Positions 8,202 through 16,805 of a stretch of 64,000 bases of DNA are shown in pieces. Origin of the DNA: an uncultured Alistipes sp. GTDB taxonomy: Bacteria; Bacteroidota; Bacteroidia; Bacteroidales; Rikenellaceae. A model generated the notes under the pieces. The model was given only the letters and a program-made list of their open reading frames with translations, was not told the DNA's origin and did no database searches. Both the position numbers and the translations under genes were made by a program. The stretch covers positions 1-64,000 of the forward strand of contig CAMWTS010000005.1 of NCBI GenBank assembly GCA_947177225.1. Direction: 5' to 3'. Position 1 is the first letter of the stretch, and each line of letters starts with the position of its first letter.

Positions 8202-8235
8202 GCGAAATATTATTTTTGAAAACTACACGCAAACA

Positions 8236-8889
8236 ATGAACAGAGCATTAATTATCTGTATGGTGGCATTGCTGCACATGCAATCGGCCACAGCGCAATC
8301 GCTGGAAAAGATGCAGTGGTTCAACGAACCGGAACAATGGGAGACAAAAAACGGTGTTCTCACCCTATCGGTCACTCCCCATAGCGATTACTGGCGCATA
8401 TCGCACTACGGCTTCACGGTAGACGACGCACCTTTCTACTATGCGACCTATGGCGGTGAGTTCGAAGCCAAGGTCAAAATAACGGGAGATTACAAGACTC
8501 GCTTCGACCAGGCCGGACTGATGATCCGCATCGACCATGAAAACTACATAAAGGCCGGCATAGAGTTCGTCGACAACAGATATAACATCAGCGTAGTGGT
8601 CACCCACCGCACCTCGGATTGGAGCGTCATCTCGCTGACGACGACACCGCCCTGCATCTGGATCAAGGCCGTAAGACGACTCGATGCTGTCGAGATCTTC
8701 TACTCGTTCGACGACAAGGAGTACACGATGATACGCAACGCATGGTTGCAGGACAACACACCGGTGCAGATCGGCATGATGGCTGCCTGCCCCGACGGCG
8801 AGGGATTCGACGTTGTATTCGAACACTTCTCCGTAAAGCATCTGCCCGACATGCGCCGGACAGAGTGGCTGGCTCGCAACAAGGAGTAA
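8236..8889 (+). CDS. Secreted DUF1349 domain protein (concanavalin-like beta-sandwich)
   Basis: 217 aa. A signal peptide MNRALIICMVALLHMQSATA is visible when starting at ATG 8236; ATG 8200 would add 12 residues before it. The body matches the DUF1349 pattern: WFNEPEQWETKNGVL, YGGEFEAKVKI, FDQAGLMIRID, NYIKAGIEFVDN, and a late DVVFEHFSVKHLP. The fold is a jelly-roll related to laminin-G/concanavalin lectins; it often binds glycans, but the function here is unknown. Expressed from a good promoter and divergent from the LuxR-type regulator. Confidence 0.85.
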   Translation: MNRALIICMVALLHMQSATAQSLEKMQWFNEPEQWETKNGVLTLSVTPHSDYWRISHYGFTVDDAPFYYATYGGEFEAKVKITGDYKTRFDQAGLMIRIDHENYIKAGIEFVDNRYNISVVVTHRTSDWSVISLTTTPPCIWIKAVRRLDAVEIFYSFDDKEYTMIRNAWLQDNTPVQIGMMAACPDGEGFDVVFEHFSVKHLPDMRRTEWLARNKE

Positions 8890-9059
8890 ACAATATGTCG
8901 ACGTCCGACAACGATAACGAGGTCGCCCGAACGGTTCGGGCGACTTCGTTGCGCTATAAACCGCACGCAACGTTCAAGCACCTGCGGCACACAGCTTCGG
9001 AATATCACTTGGCATTGCGCACTTTTTATGAAATTTATCACTATCTTTACGGACGAATT

Positions 9060-9785
9060 ATGGCAGAGATAACCAAATACACATATCGCGTGGAGCCGCA
9101 GCAGGTCGATTTCACGCTGCGGGCATCGGTGCCGTCGATGCTCGACTGCATACTCAATACGGCAGGCAAGGACGCACACAACAAAGGCTTCGGCGTGGAG
9201 GTGCTGCAACGGCAATCGCTTTCGTGGGTGTTGTCGCGACTTGCCGTCGAGTTGGACCGTGTGCCTGAGCAATACGAAGATTTCTCGGTAGGCACATGGA
9301 TCAACGACTTCAACCGTCTGTCGTCGACACGAAATTTCACGCTCGAAAGCCGCGGCGAGGTGTTCGGCCGCGCCGTATCGCAGTGGTGCATGATCGACAT
9401 GCGCAGCCGCTCGGTGGCAGACATGTCGTCGATGGCAGATGCCTATCGCGCCGTCATGGTCGACGCAGAGTCGCCGTGCGGCAAGCCGTTGCGCCTGGGC
9501 TCGATCGAACCGCAGCATAATGTCGAGCGTCCGGTGGTATACAGCGACATAGATTTCAACCGTCATGTCAATACCATGCGTTATGTGGAGATGATATTCA
9601 ACGCCCTGCCTCTGGAACGCATCGAACGGAACAGCGGCGTAAGGGTCGATCTCAACTTCCTGGCCGAGGGTCGATGGGGGCAGACGCTGATAATGGGTCA
9701 CACATCGGAGGGCGACACGTCGAACTTCGAAATATCGTCTGACGACGGTCGCACATTGTGCCGCGCCCGTGTAGAGTGGCGATAG
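9060..9785 (+). CDS. Acyl-ACP thioesterase (FatA/B family)
   Basis: 241 aa. Domain features of PF01643: N-terminal YTYRVEPQQVDFTLRASVPSML, LSRLAVELDR, and a second hot-dog half with YSDIDFNRHVNTMRYVEMI, where the Asp/Asn-His set is the family's catalytic region. It releases free fatty acids from acyl-ACP. ATG 9060 was chosen because the open frame upstream (to 8619) lies inside the DUF1349 gene in another frame and lacks any family sequence. Ends 22 bp before a strong hairpin that precedes the ferritin gene. Confidence 0.9.
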   Translation: MAEITKYTYRVEPQQVDFTLRASVPSMLDCILNTAGKDAHNKGFGVEVLQRQSLSWVLSRLAVELDRVPEQYEDFSVGTWINDFNRLSSTRNFTLESRGEVFGRAVSQWCMIDMRSRSVADMSSMADAYRAVMVDAESPCGKPLRLGSIEPQHNVERPVVYSDIDFNRHVNTMRYVEMIFNALPLERIERNSGVRVDLNFLAEGRWGQTLIMGHTSEGDTSNFEISSDDGRTLCRARVEWR

Positions 9786-9806
9786 AGAGACTGCCCTAAC
9801 AGTATC

Positions 9807-9854
9807 AAAGGGTTTTGGAACGGTTATTGAAACGATGCCGGCCAAAACCCTTTT
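9807..9854 (+). terminator. 12-bp hairpin ending 4 nt before the bacterioferritin start codon
   Basis: AAAGGGTTTTGG (9807-9818) pairs perfectly with CCAAAACCCTTT (9842-9853), followed by only one T (9854) before ATCATG. It may end the thioesterase transcript, or act as a structured leader that hides the start of the ferritin gene at 9858. Confidence 0.6.
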
Positions 9855-9857
9855 ATC

Positions 9858-10355
9858 ATGAGTAACGTAAACAAATATCAGAGGAGCATCGACTGCCTGA
9901 ACGATGCCGTAGGCAAAGAGATCTCCACCTCGTTGCAGTACATGTATTTCCACGTTCACATGGAAGATGCCGGATATGAATACCTTTCGGCCTATTTCCA
10001 CAAAGTGGCCATAGACGAAATGCGCCATATCGAGGAGTTCGCCGAACGCATCTTGTTCCTGGAAGGCGACGTCAACATGAACCCGGCATTCGAAGCGCGC
10101 CAGGTGACCGACGTCAAGGAGATGCTGCGACTGGCAATAAAGATCGAACAGAACACCATCGATTCATACAACGAAGCGGCACGCATAACCTCGGAGATAA
10201 AGGATACGGTGACCCACCACATCTTCCAATCGATTACGCAATCCGAGGAGCAGCATCTCGACAATTTCCGCACCGAATTGCAGAATATGGTCGACTACGG
10301 CGACAAATATCTGGCATTGCAGTCGATCGGTCACAGCAAGGCCATTGCAAAATAG
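9858..10355 (+). CDS. bfr: Bacterioferritin / ferritin-like iron storage protein
   Basis: 165 aa four-helix protein. Ferroxidase-site residues are visible: Glu in VGKEIS, Glu and His in IDEMRHIEEF, Glu in IEQNTIDSY, and Glu/His in SEEQHLDNF. The Met of IDEM matches the haem-ligating Met52 of bacterioferritin, and RILFLEGDVN is the usual following loop. The protein should assemble into a 24-mer that oxidises and stores iron and protects from oxidative stress. No TAnnTTTG is seen in the gap before it, so it may depend on upstream transcription through the hairpin at 9807-9854. Confidence 0.9.
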   Translation: MSNVNKYQRSIDCLNDAVGKEISTSLQYMYFHVHMEDAGYEYLSAYFHKVAIDEMRHIEEFAERILFLEGDVNMNPAFEARQVTDVKEMLRLAIKIEQNTIDSYNEAARITSEIKDTVTHHIFQSITQSEEQHLDNFRTELQNMVDYGDKYLALQSIGHSKAIAK

Positions 10356-10390
10356 TAAGCGCCGGAGTGGCTCGTTTGGTCGTAAATTCT

Positions 10391-10398
10391 TAACTTTG
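10391..10398 (+). promoter_or_regulatory. -7 element (TAACTTTG) for glycosyltransferase gene
   Basis: TAACTTTG overlaps an in-frame GTG at 10398, which argues that translation begins later, at ATG 10416. No convincing -33 element. Confidence 0.45.
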
Positions 10399-10415
10399 TG
10401 TCAGACTTTACGACA

Positions 10416-11561
10416 ATGGACAACAAACCTTTGAAAATAGCCATCGTAGGCCCCGCCCACCCCTATCGCGGCGGACTGGCCGCCATAATGGAGACGATGG
10501 CGCGCGAATACATGTCGCGAGGATACGACGTGGAGATTCTCACCTTCACGTTGCAGTATCCTCGCCTGTTGTTTCCCGGCAAGAGCCAGACGGTAGACTC
10601 TCCGCCGCCGGGAGATCTGCGGATACGGCGCGTCGTATCGACCGTCAATCCGCTGTCGTGGTGGAGAGTGGGACGCCGCCTGCGGCGCGAACGCCCCGAT
10701 ATGGTGCTGATGAAGTATTGGACACCGTTCATGGCTCCTTGTTTCGGCACGATCGCACGTCTCGCACGCGGCAACGGACATACTCGCACGGTGTGTCAGA
10801 TCGACAATGTGGAGCCGCACGAGCATCATATCATCGACAAGCCTTTCAACCGCTATTTCCTGCGCTCGATCGACGGCTTCATATACATGTCGGAGCAGGT
10901 GCATCGCGAACTGTCGGCCTACACCTCGGCTCCGGCCATGTTCTCGCCGCACCCCATGTTCGAGAATTTCGGAAACAGAGTAGAGCGCACTAAGGCATGC
11001 AGCCGTCTGGGCATCGACCCCGAGCAACGATATGCGCTGTTTTTCGGACTGATACGCGACTACAAGGGACTCGACACGCTGCTCGACGCGTGGGCACGCT
11101 TTCGCCGAGCAGGACACAAGCTCATCATCGCAGGCGAGTTCTACTCGTCGCGCGACAAATATACGGAGCAGATCGAACGGCTGGGTTTGACCGACGACAT
11201 CATACTGCACGACATCTTCGTCAGCGACGACGACGTGCGCTATTACTTCTCGGCGGCCGATTGCGTAGTGCTGCCCTACAAAACCGCCACACAGAGCGGC
11301 GTTACGCAGATAGCCTACAACTTCTGCACGCCGATCATAGTCACCGACGTGGGCGGACTGGCCGAAATCGTCCCCGACGGTCGCACCGGCATCGTGTGCA
11401 AGCCCGATGCTGAGGGCGTTTACGATGCCCTGTGCCGCATATACGAGGGCGATACATGCCGACATTTTGCAGAGAACATGCGCGAGGAACGCAAACGTTT
11501 TTCATGGCAGTCCATGTGCGACCGCATAGAGGAGCTGTACCGGTCGATCGCAAAACAGTGA
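10416..11561 (+). CDS. Family 4 glycosyltransferase (GT-B fold)
   Basis: 381 aa. N-terminal IAIVGPAHPYRGGLAAIMETMARE is the donor-side glycine-rich loop of GT4 enzymes. The C-terminal half carries LFFGLIRDYKGLDTLLDA, the E-x7-E-like region around DCVVLPYKTATQSGVTQIAYNF and VTDVGGLAEIVPDGRTG. A retaining sugar transferase acting in surface polysaccharide or glycoprotein assembly is expected. No other polysaccharide genes are adjacent. ATG 10416 is preferred over GTG 10398 because the latter overlaps the -7 promoter box. Confidence 0.9.
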   Translation: MDNKPLKIAIVGPAHPYRGGLAAIMETMAREYMSRGYDVEILTFTLQYPRLLFPGKSQTVDSPPPGDLRIRRVVSTVNPLSWWRVGRRLRRERPDMVLMKYWTPFMAPCFGTIARLARGNGHTRTVCQIDNVEPHEHHIIDKPFNRYFLRSIDGFIYMSEQVHRELSAYTSAPAMFSPHPMFENFGNRVERTKACSRLGIDPEQRYALFFGLIRDYKGLDTLLDAWARFRRAGHKLIIAGEFYSSRDKYTEQIERLGLTDDIILHDIFVSDDDVRYYFSAADCVVLPYKTATQSGVTQIAYNFCTPIIVTDVGGLAEIVPDGRTGIVCKPDAEGVYDALCRIYEGDTCRHFAENMREERKRFSWQSMCDRIEELYRSIAKQ

Positions 11562-11583
11562 TCGCACGCCGGCAGCCAAAAAC

Positions 11584-11617
11584 ATGGCGACCTTTCCACA
11601 CCGGGAAAGGTCGCCAT
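11584..11617. terminator. Bidirectional terminator between glycosyltransferase and MFS genes
   Basis: Perfect 14-bp stem (11584-11597 with 11604-11617), 6-nt loop, T-run on the plus strand and on the minus strand (CATGTTTTTGG). Confidence 0.85.
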
Positions 11618-11640
11618 TTTCATCGGTCGCAACCGATCTG

Positions 11641-13332
11641 TTATTTCACGATATTAGGCTTCTCCAAACCGTAGTCGTACTTGCGATCCTCGCGTTTGAG
11701 CCACAAACCGAACAGCAGCGCCAGCACACCGAAGCTGACGAAGATCAGCATCGGCACAGTGTAGTTGTAACGCGGCTCGGCCATAAGATTCTTCTGCTCG
11801 CGCTCGGCTTCCAGTTCGGCGATCTTGGCCTTGGCTGCGGCCACGTCGAACGTCTCCGTCTCAGCAACGGCCTCGGCAACCTCGGCAGCTGCAACCGGCT
11901 CCTCCTCGACAATGGCAGTCTCGCCTTCGCATTCAGCCTTGTCGACAGTTGCCATCTCATCGAATGCAATTTCTGCCGTGCCGGCAACAAGTGCTACGGT
12001 CTTGATCTCGGCCGCCTCGATCTTCTCCGTAAGCTCGGCTATCTGCGACTTGATCTTGAAAGCCTCCGACACGCCCGGATTGACGGCATTGAGCACTACA
12101 CCGATCAACATCGGCACCAGACACAGACCCACATTCTGCACCCAGAATATCAAAGAGTAGGCGCTTCCCAGATAACGTTCGGGCATCAGCTTGGGCACCG
12201 ACGGCCACAACGCAGCAGGCACCAGCGAGAACGATATGCCGAGAACGACGATAGCGGCGAATGCCAATACCATATTGGGAACAACGGGCAGAACGAGCGC
12301 GAAGATCAGATGGCAGGCAATCATCAGTATAGCACCGAGAATGAGCATCGTCGCGCCCTTGCCACGGCTGTCGAGATAACGTCCGAGCACAGGCGTAATC
12401 AAAGCCGCACCGATGGGGAACCAGCGGAATATGCCGGCAGCAGTCTCGGCCGAAACATTAAGATTGTTTTCGAGCATGTTGGTGGCATAACGCTGGAAGG
12501 GGAATATTGCCGAATAATACAACACGCAAAGCAGAGCCACGATCCAGAATATCTTGCTCGACAAGATGATCTTTATATCGCTTATCTTGAACTCCTCGTC
12601 GGCCGAAACACCCTGCTGCAAAGCCTCATCGCCGAGCTGTTTGTCGAGCTTGCGGTCCATGACGCAGAATGTGAGATAGCAGATAAGGCCGATGAGCAGG
12701 AATGTGGTGCAGAGAAACACCGGCTTAACCACCTGCGACGGGATAAACGTGAACATGTCCGAAGCGGCAACGGCCGGAGAGAGCGTAAATATGGCAAATA
12801 CGCCCACACGCGCTATGGCCATCTCCAAGCCCATAGCCAATGCCATCTCCTTGCCTTTAAACCACTTTGCAATGGCTTTCGATACGGTGATACCGGCCAT
12901 CTCGCAACCGCAGCCGAAGATCATGAAGCCGAAGGCCGCCATCTTGGCGCTCGCCGGCATCGCGGTCCACCACGAATTGAGCCACGACTCCAAACCAGTG
13001 CCGATGAACCAATCGCTCACACCGTAAAACTTGATAGCCGCACCGACGAACATCAGCGAGGCCGACAGCGTACCCGTGAAGCGCACACCCATCTTGTCGA
13101 GAATGATACCTGCTATAATCAGGAATCCGAACACATTGAGAATGTACTCCGAAGCGGCATATGTGCCGAACACGTCGGGCGACCAGCCGCGCTGCGCCTC
13201 GATCATGCTTTGCAGCGGAGACATCAGATCGACGAACATGTAGCCGAAGAACATCATCAGAGCGATGAGGATCAGTGCCGACCAACGGGCGAACGCCGAA
13301 TCGTTGAGTTTGTTTGCAATTGTTTTTACCAT
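11641..13332 (-). CDS. MFS transporter with long acidic/Ala-rich insertion before the last helix
   Basis: 563 aa. Twelve-helix major facilitator layout: first helix at about 18-38, LDKMGVRFTG motif-A-like loop after helix 2, and repeated hydrophobic blocks to about residue 410. Substrate is not evident. Between the helix ending near NAVNPG and the final helix (VPMLIFVSFGVLALLFGLWL) lie about 100 extra residues (roughly 412-513) rich in Ala/Glu with heptad-like stretches (KSQIAELTEKIEAAEI, AAAKAKIAELEAEREQ), likely a coiled-coil hairpin. Typical MFS proteins are 400-450 aa. It follows the TPR gene by 45 bp and may share its transcript. Confidence 0.85.
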   Translation of the reverse strand: MVKTIANKLNDSAFARWSALILIALMMFFGYMFVDLMSPLQSMIEAQRGWSPDVFGTYAASEYILNVFGFLIIAGIILDKMGVRFTGTLSASLMFVGAAIKFYGVSDWFIGTGLESWLNSWWTAMPASAKMAAFGFMIFGCGCEMAGITVSKAIAKWFKGKEMALAMGLEMAIARVGVFAIFTLSPAVAASDMFTFIPSQVVKPVFLCTTFLLIGLICYLTFCVMDRKLDKQLGDEALQQGVSADEEFKISDIKIILSSKIFWIVALLCVLYYSAIFPFQRYATNMLENNLNVSAETAAGIFRWFPIGAALITPVLGRYLDSRGKGATMLILGAILMIACHLIFALVLPVVPNMVLAFAAIVVLGISFSLVPAALWPSVPKLMPERYLGSAYSLIFWVQNVGLCLVPMLIGVVLNAVNPGVSEAFKIKSQIAELTEKIEAAEIKTVALVAGTAEIAFDEMATVDKAECEGETAIVEEEPVAAAEVAEAVAETETFDVAAAKAKIAELEAEREQKNLMAEPRYNYTVPMLIFVSFGVLALLFGLWLKREDRKYDYGLEKPNIVK

Positions 13333-13377
13333 ACTTCTTTTATTTAAGTTCGTATTGTTTCGCAGATTCTATTGCGG

Positions 13378-15384
13378 TTAATGTTCGGCTATGCGATATT
13401 GCGCCAAAACCGCATATGCGGCCTCGATGCCCAACTCGCCCGCCTTGGACATATCCATACACCCCTTGCGCGTATCTTTCATGAAGATCTGCACCAGACC
13501 GCGGTTGTAGTAGGCTTCACCGCAATCAGGATACAGCTCTATGGCCTTGGTGTAGTCGTCGTAGGCTTCGGGCAGACGACCCGATATTGCCATCAGATTC
13601 GCACGGTTGTAATAGCCGTATGCAAAGTCGGGATAGAGCTTTATGACCTTGTTCATATCCTCTATCGCTTCGTCGTAGCTGTACGAGCGTGTCCCCGCGT
13701 TCTGCAATCGCTTGGCAGGATCGGAGTCGACCGTGATACGCTGATAGGAGTTGTCGATCGACGATATGAAGTCGATCATCTCGGCACGTGTGGTGGCACG
13801 GTTCATATAGAGGAACGGATTGCCGGGATTGAGTTTTATGGCCGCCGAATAGGTATTGACGGCATTGGTGTATTGCTTTATCAGCGACTGACTTATGCCG
13901 CGCTCGAAGAGCGTTGTCCACGACTCCTGCTCTTCACCCCGCAAGACGTCGGCATAGGCACGGTCGATGGCCACGAGCGAATCGGCATCTATATTGCTCA
14001 CATCACGCGAAATACAAAGCAGTCGATTGCCTATCTTAGCCTTGAAATCCTCGACCCGCTGCGAGTAGTAACGTGCACGCGGCGCAGACGATTCGACGAG
14101 CGTATCGGGGCGCACGAGCGTGAAGCGGAACATCGGTATAAGCGTCATCTCGTCGTCGGCCGTGCTTCGTGCCGAGGCAATACGCTCGAAGTTCTTGCCT
14201 ATGAGTTTGCTCTCGAACGACAGCAGTTTGTCGAAACGCTGCGTAGTATCGGCATATATCGAATATGTGCTGTCTTTCAGCCGGTTTTTATATTCGGCAA
14301 TCTTGCGTTGTGCCGTTGCGTGGTCGCGGTCGGCTCCGGCCACGTCGTGTTTCGCGCGGCGCAATATGCTGCGGTTGATATAGGCATTGGCGAAATCGGG
14401 ATACAGATCTATGGCCTTCGAGTAGTCGGCGATGGCAGCATCTATATCGCCCAGCTGCGAGTAGAGCATTGCCCGGTTGAAGTATACGAGAACATTTTCA
14501 GGCGAGAACAGAGCCACACGGTTAAAATCTTCGAGCGCACGATTGTAATCACCTATCTGCGAGCGCAATATACCTCGGTTGAAATAACCGAGCGAACTGG
14601 TCGAGTCCAATTCGATCACCTTGTCGAAATCGCCCAGCGACTGCATCGGACGATTGGTATAGGAGTAGACCAGTGCACGATTGAAATACGACAGCAGATA
14701 GGTCGAATCGCAGGATATGGCCGTATCGAAATCGCGGCAGGCATCATCGTAACGCTTCTGCTGCATGTATAGCACACCGCGACGATTATATCCGTTGGGA
14801 TTCTCGCGGTTGGTGCGTATGGCCTGATCGAAATCCTCGTAGGCACGCAGCGTATCTTTCAGATAGAGATAACTCGTACCGCGATTGATATAAGCATCGG
14901 CATTCTTCTTCTCCTGTTTTATGAACTTGTCGAAATCGGATATGGCCGATTCGAACTGCTGGTTCAACAGGCGTGTCACACCGCGGCTGTAATATGGTCC
15001 CGGAAGATCGGGGCGCAACTCTATGGCCTCCTGAAAATCGCGCAGAGCATCGTCGTAGTTGCCCAGTCGCGTGCGAGTTATGGCACGATAGTAATAGGCT
15101 CCGGTATAGACCGGGTTCTTCTCTATTGCAGCCGAGAAATCGGCATCGGCACCAAGCAGATCGTCGAGATTGTATTTGGCTATGCCACGATAAAAATAGG
15201 CATCGTAGGCCTTGTCGTCGAAGCGTATCAGCACGCTCAGCACGTCGATGGCTTCGTGATAGTTGTTATTCATCATGCACTGACGGCCGACCCAATATAT
15301 ATAGTTGCGGTCGTACTGCGCATCGGCATCGACGGGCAGCATGGCGGCAACAAGCAAAGCTATGATTGCAAATAATCTCTTCAT
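13378..15384 (-). CDS. Secreted TPR-repeat protein
   Basis: 668 aa with signal peptide MKRLFAIIALLVAAMLPVDADA. Around nine to ten tetratricopeptide repeats fill residues 30-335, recognisable by units such as AYFYRGIAKYNLDDLLGADADFSAAIEKNP; a linker region with predicted helices covers about 335-480; three more TPR units follow (NAVNTYSAAIKLNPGNP, YDEAIEDMNKVIKLYPDF, LPEAYDDYTKAIELYPDC). It should act in the periplasm or at the outer membrane as a protein-interaction scaffold; partners unknown. Located 45 bp after era on the same strand. Confidence 0.9.
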   Translation of the reverse strand: MKRLFAIIALLVAAMLPVDADAQYDRNYIYWVGRQCMMNNNYHEAIDVLSVLIRFDDKAYDAYFYRGIAKYNLDDLLGADADFSAAIEKNPVYTGAYYYRAITRTRLGNYDDALRDFQEAIELRPDLPGPYYSRGVTRLLNQQFESAISDFDKFIKQEKKNADAYINRGTSYLYLKDTLRAYEDFDQAIRTNRENPNGYNRRGVLYMQQKRYDDACRDFDTAISCDSTYLLSYFNRALVYSYTNRPMQSLGDFDKVIELDSTSSLGYFNRGILRSQIGDYNRALEDFNRVALFSPENVLVYFNRAMLYSQLGDIDAAIADYSKAIDLYPDFANAYINRSILRRAKHDVAGADRDHATAQRKIAEYKNRLKDSTYSIYADTTQRFDKLLSFESKLIGKNFERIASARSTADDEMTLIPMFRFTLVRPDTLVESSAPRARYYSQRVEDFKAKIGNRLLCISRDVSNIDADSLVAIDRAYADVLRGEEQESWTTLFERGISQSLIKQYTNAVNTYSAAIKLNPGNPFLYMNRATTRAEMIDFISSIDNSYQRITVDSDPAKRLQNAGTRSYSYDEAIEDMNKVIKLYPDFAYGYYNRANLMAISGRLPEAYDDYTKAIELYPDCGEAYYNRGLVQIFMKDTRKGCMDMSKAGELGIEAAYAVLAQYRIAEH

Positions 15385-15429
15385 GTCTGTTTCGAATCGT
15401 CTAATATAACGACTCCGACGGCGGTTTTA

Positions 15430-16311
15430 TTACTCTTGTTCGTATCCGAATCGACGCAGCTGCCGATCGCTGTTGCGCCAATCCTCATCGACCTTGACAT
15501 AAAGTTGCAGGAACACGCGCTTGCCGAGGAACCGCTCCAAGTCCTCACGCGCGGCCTGTCCCACTCGCTTCAACTTCTCACCCTTGTGACCTATCACAAT
15601 GCCCTTCTGCGAGTCGCGCGCGACATATATCGTAGCCGATATGCGATCGATAGCAGGCTCCTCCTTATAGGTGTCGATGGCTATTTCGCAACAATAAGGA
15701 ATCTCCTTATCATATGTAAGCAATATCTTCTCGCGAATGATCTCCGATGCGAAGAACCGCAAAGTCTTGTCCGTAAGCGTATCTTTCGGATAGAATGGCT
15801 CGCCTTCGGGCAAACGCTCCAATATCAGATCGAACAGACCGCCTATATTGAAGGCCTCCTTGGCCGATACGGGCGCAATGACGGCCTCGGGCAGCTTCGC
15901 ATGCCACAGCTCGACCAACTCTTCCAGCCGTTCGGGCGTTGAAAGGTCGATCTTGTTTATGACCACTATCGTCGGCACACCCGATCTGGATATGCGCTCG
16001 ACAATCTCGTCGGAGCGGTCGCTCTGCTCCACCACGTCGGTCACATAGAGCAGTATGTCGGCGTCGGTCAGTGCTCCGCGCACGAACTTCATCATCGACT
16101 CCTGCAACTTGTAGCTCGGCCGCAATATGCCCGGCGTATCGGAGTATACGATTTGAAAGTCGTCACCGTTTACTATACCCATTATACGATGACGCGTTGT
16201 CTGTGCTTTCGAGGTTATGATCGACAGACGCTCACCCACCAGCGCATTCATCAATGTCGACTTGCCGACATTGGGATTGCCTATTATATTTACGAAACCC
16301 GATTTATGCAT
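15430..16311 (-). CDS. era: GTPase Era
   Basis: 293 aa. G1 GNPNVGKST at 11-19, SKAQTTRHRIMG (switch I), DTPG, NKID and SAKE motifs are complete, and the C-terminal KH domain carries GIVIGHKGEKLKRVGQAARED followed by FLQLYVKVDEDWR. Era binds 16S rRNA and assists 30S assembly. A promoter lies at 16359-16329 and the region upstream contains a partial duplication of that promoter. Confidence 0.97.
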   Translation of the reverse strand: MHKSGFVNIIGNPNVGKSTLMNALVGERLSIITSKAQTTRHRIMGIVNGDDFQIVYSDTPGILRPSYKLQESMMKFVRGALTDADILLYVTDVVEQSDRSDEIVERISRSGVPTIVVINKIDLSTPERLEELVELWHAKLPEAVIAPVSAKEAFNIGGLFDLILERLPEGEPFYPKDTLTDKTLRFFASEIIREKILLTYDKEIPYCCEIAIDTYKEEPAIDRISATIYVARDSQKGIVIGHKGEKLKRVGQAAREDLERFLGKRVFLQLYVKVDEDWRNSDRQLRRFGYEQE

Positions 16312-16328
16312 ATATCACTATTTTCCTA

Positions 16329-16359
16329 CAAATATACGAATAAGCGAGAGTAATGCCAA
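16329..16359 (-). promoter_or_regulatory. Promoter of era
   Basis: Minus-strand TTG (16359-16357) and TATATTTG (16336-16329), spacer 20 bp. The -33 part lies inside the duplicated repeat unit described below. Confidence 0.65.
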
Positions 16360-16455
16360 ATTTATTTGGGCATTACCGAGCGGGAGTATATTCGGCAGCG
16401 CCAAATACGAATAAGCGAGATGGAATAATGCCAAATTTATTTGGGCATTACCGAG
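16335..16455. repeat. Two-copy repeat overlapping the era promoter
   Basis: TACGAATAAGCGAGA occurs at 16335-16349 and 16406-16420; a 30-nt unit starting TAATGCCAAATTT and ending GCATTACCGAG occurs identically at 16351-16380 and 16426-16455. The 30-nt unit is an imperfect hairpin (TAATGCC...GGGCATTA). The upstream copy keeps the -33-like part but has lost the -7 sequence. Confidence 0.8.
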
Positions 16456-16507
16456 CTGAGCGAAGCATCTGAGGCAGACGAACCTTGCAGTATGTTAAAA
16501 AAACAGC

Positions 16508-16770
16508 GGAAATAGTCGCACACAGATTTCTCGCCGACGCTCGAAATGACAACCCGATGTCACTCCGAGGGAGGGCATGCCCGACCGTGGGAGTCTTACC
16601 GTCAGTAATTGTCACTCCGAGGAGCGACGCAGTTGCGACGTGGGAGTCTCGCTGTCACGAGCGCAGTTTGCCGCAACAAAAGAGATTCTCACGTCGGACG
16701 TGCCGTCCTCCTCAGAATGACAGGGTGGAAATCGTCGCACACATATTTCTCGCTCACGCTCGAAATGACA
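16508..16770. repeat. Mosaic of dispersed intergenic repeat modules
   Basis: A 44-nt module beginning GGAAATAGTCGCACACAGAT and ending CTCGAAATGACA is at 16508-16551, with a second copy at 16727-16770 (few differences). Between them are TGTCACTCCGAGG...GGGAGTCT modules (about 16558-16596 and 16609-16650) and an inverted version (GAGATTCTCACGTC...TCAGAATGACA, about 16682-16722). No gene is visible in 16312-16944. Related modules occur near 27540, 44631-44652 and 44750. Confidence 0.8.
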
Positions 16771-16805
16771 CGACAAGGGAAATAGTCACCAAGAACCACC
16801 ACCCC

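Noticed and set aside
8619..9059. N-terminal extension of the acyl-ACP thioesterase frame
   Set aside because: It overlaps the DUF1349 gene in another frame and carries no family sequence; ATG 9060 gives the normal length.
11584..13347. 587-codon open frame opposite the MFS transporter gene
   Set aside because: Antisense shadow caused by GC-rich codon use; no signal peptide, domain or promoter, and it includes a terminator hairpin at its start.
13372..14772. 466-codon open frame opposite the TPR protein gene
   Set aside because: Its repeat pattern mirrors the TPR repeats on the other strand; no independent coding evidence.
16335..16770. CRISPR array
   Set aside because: Repeats are of different types, irregularly spaced, and there are no unique spacers or cas genes nearby.
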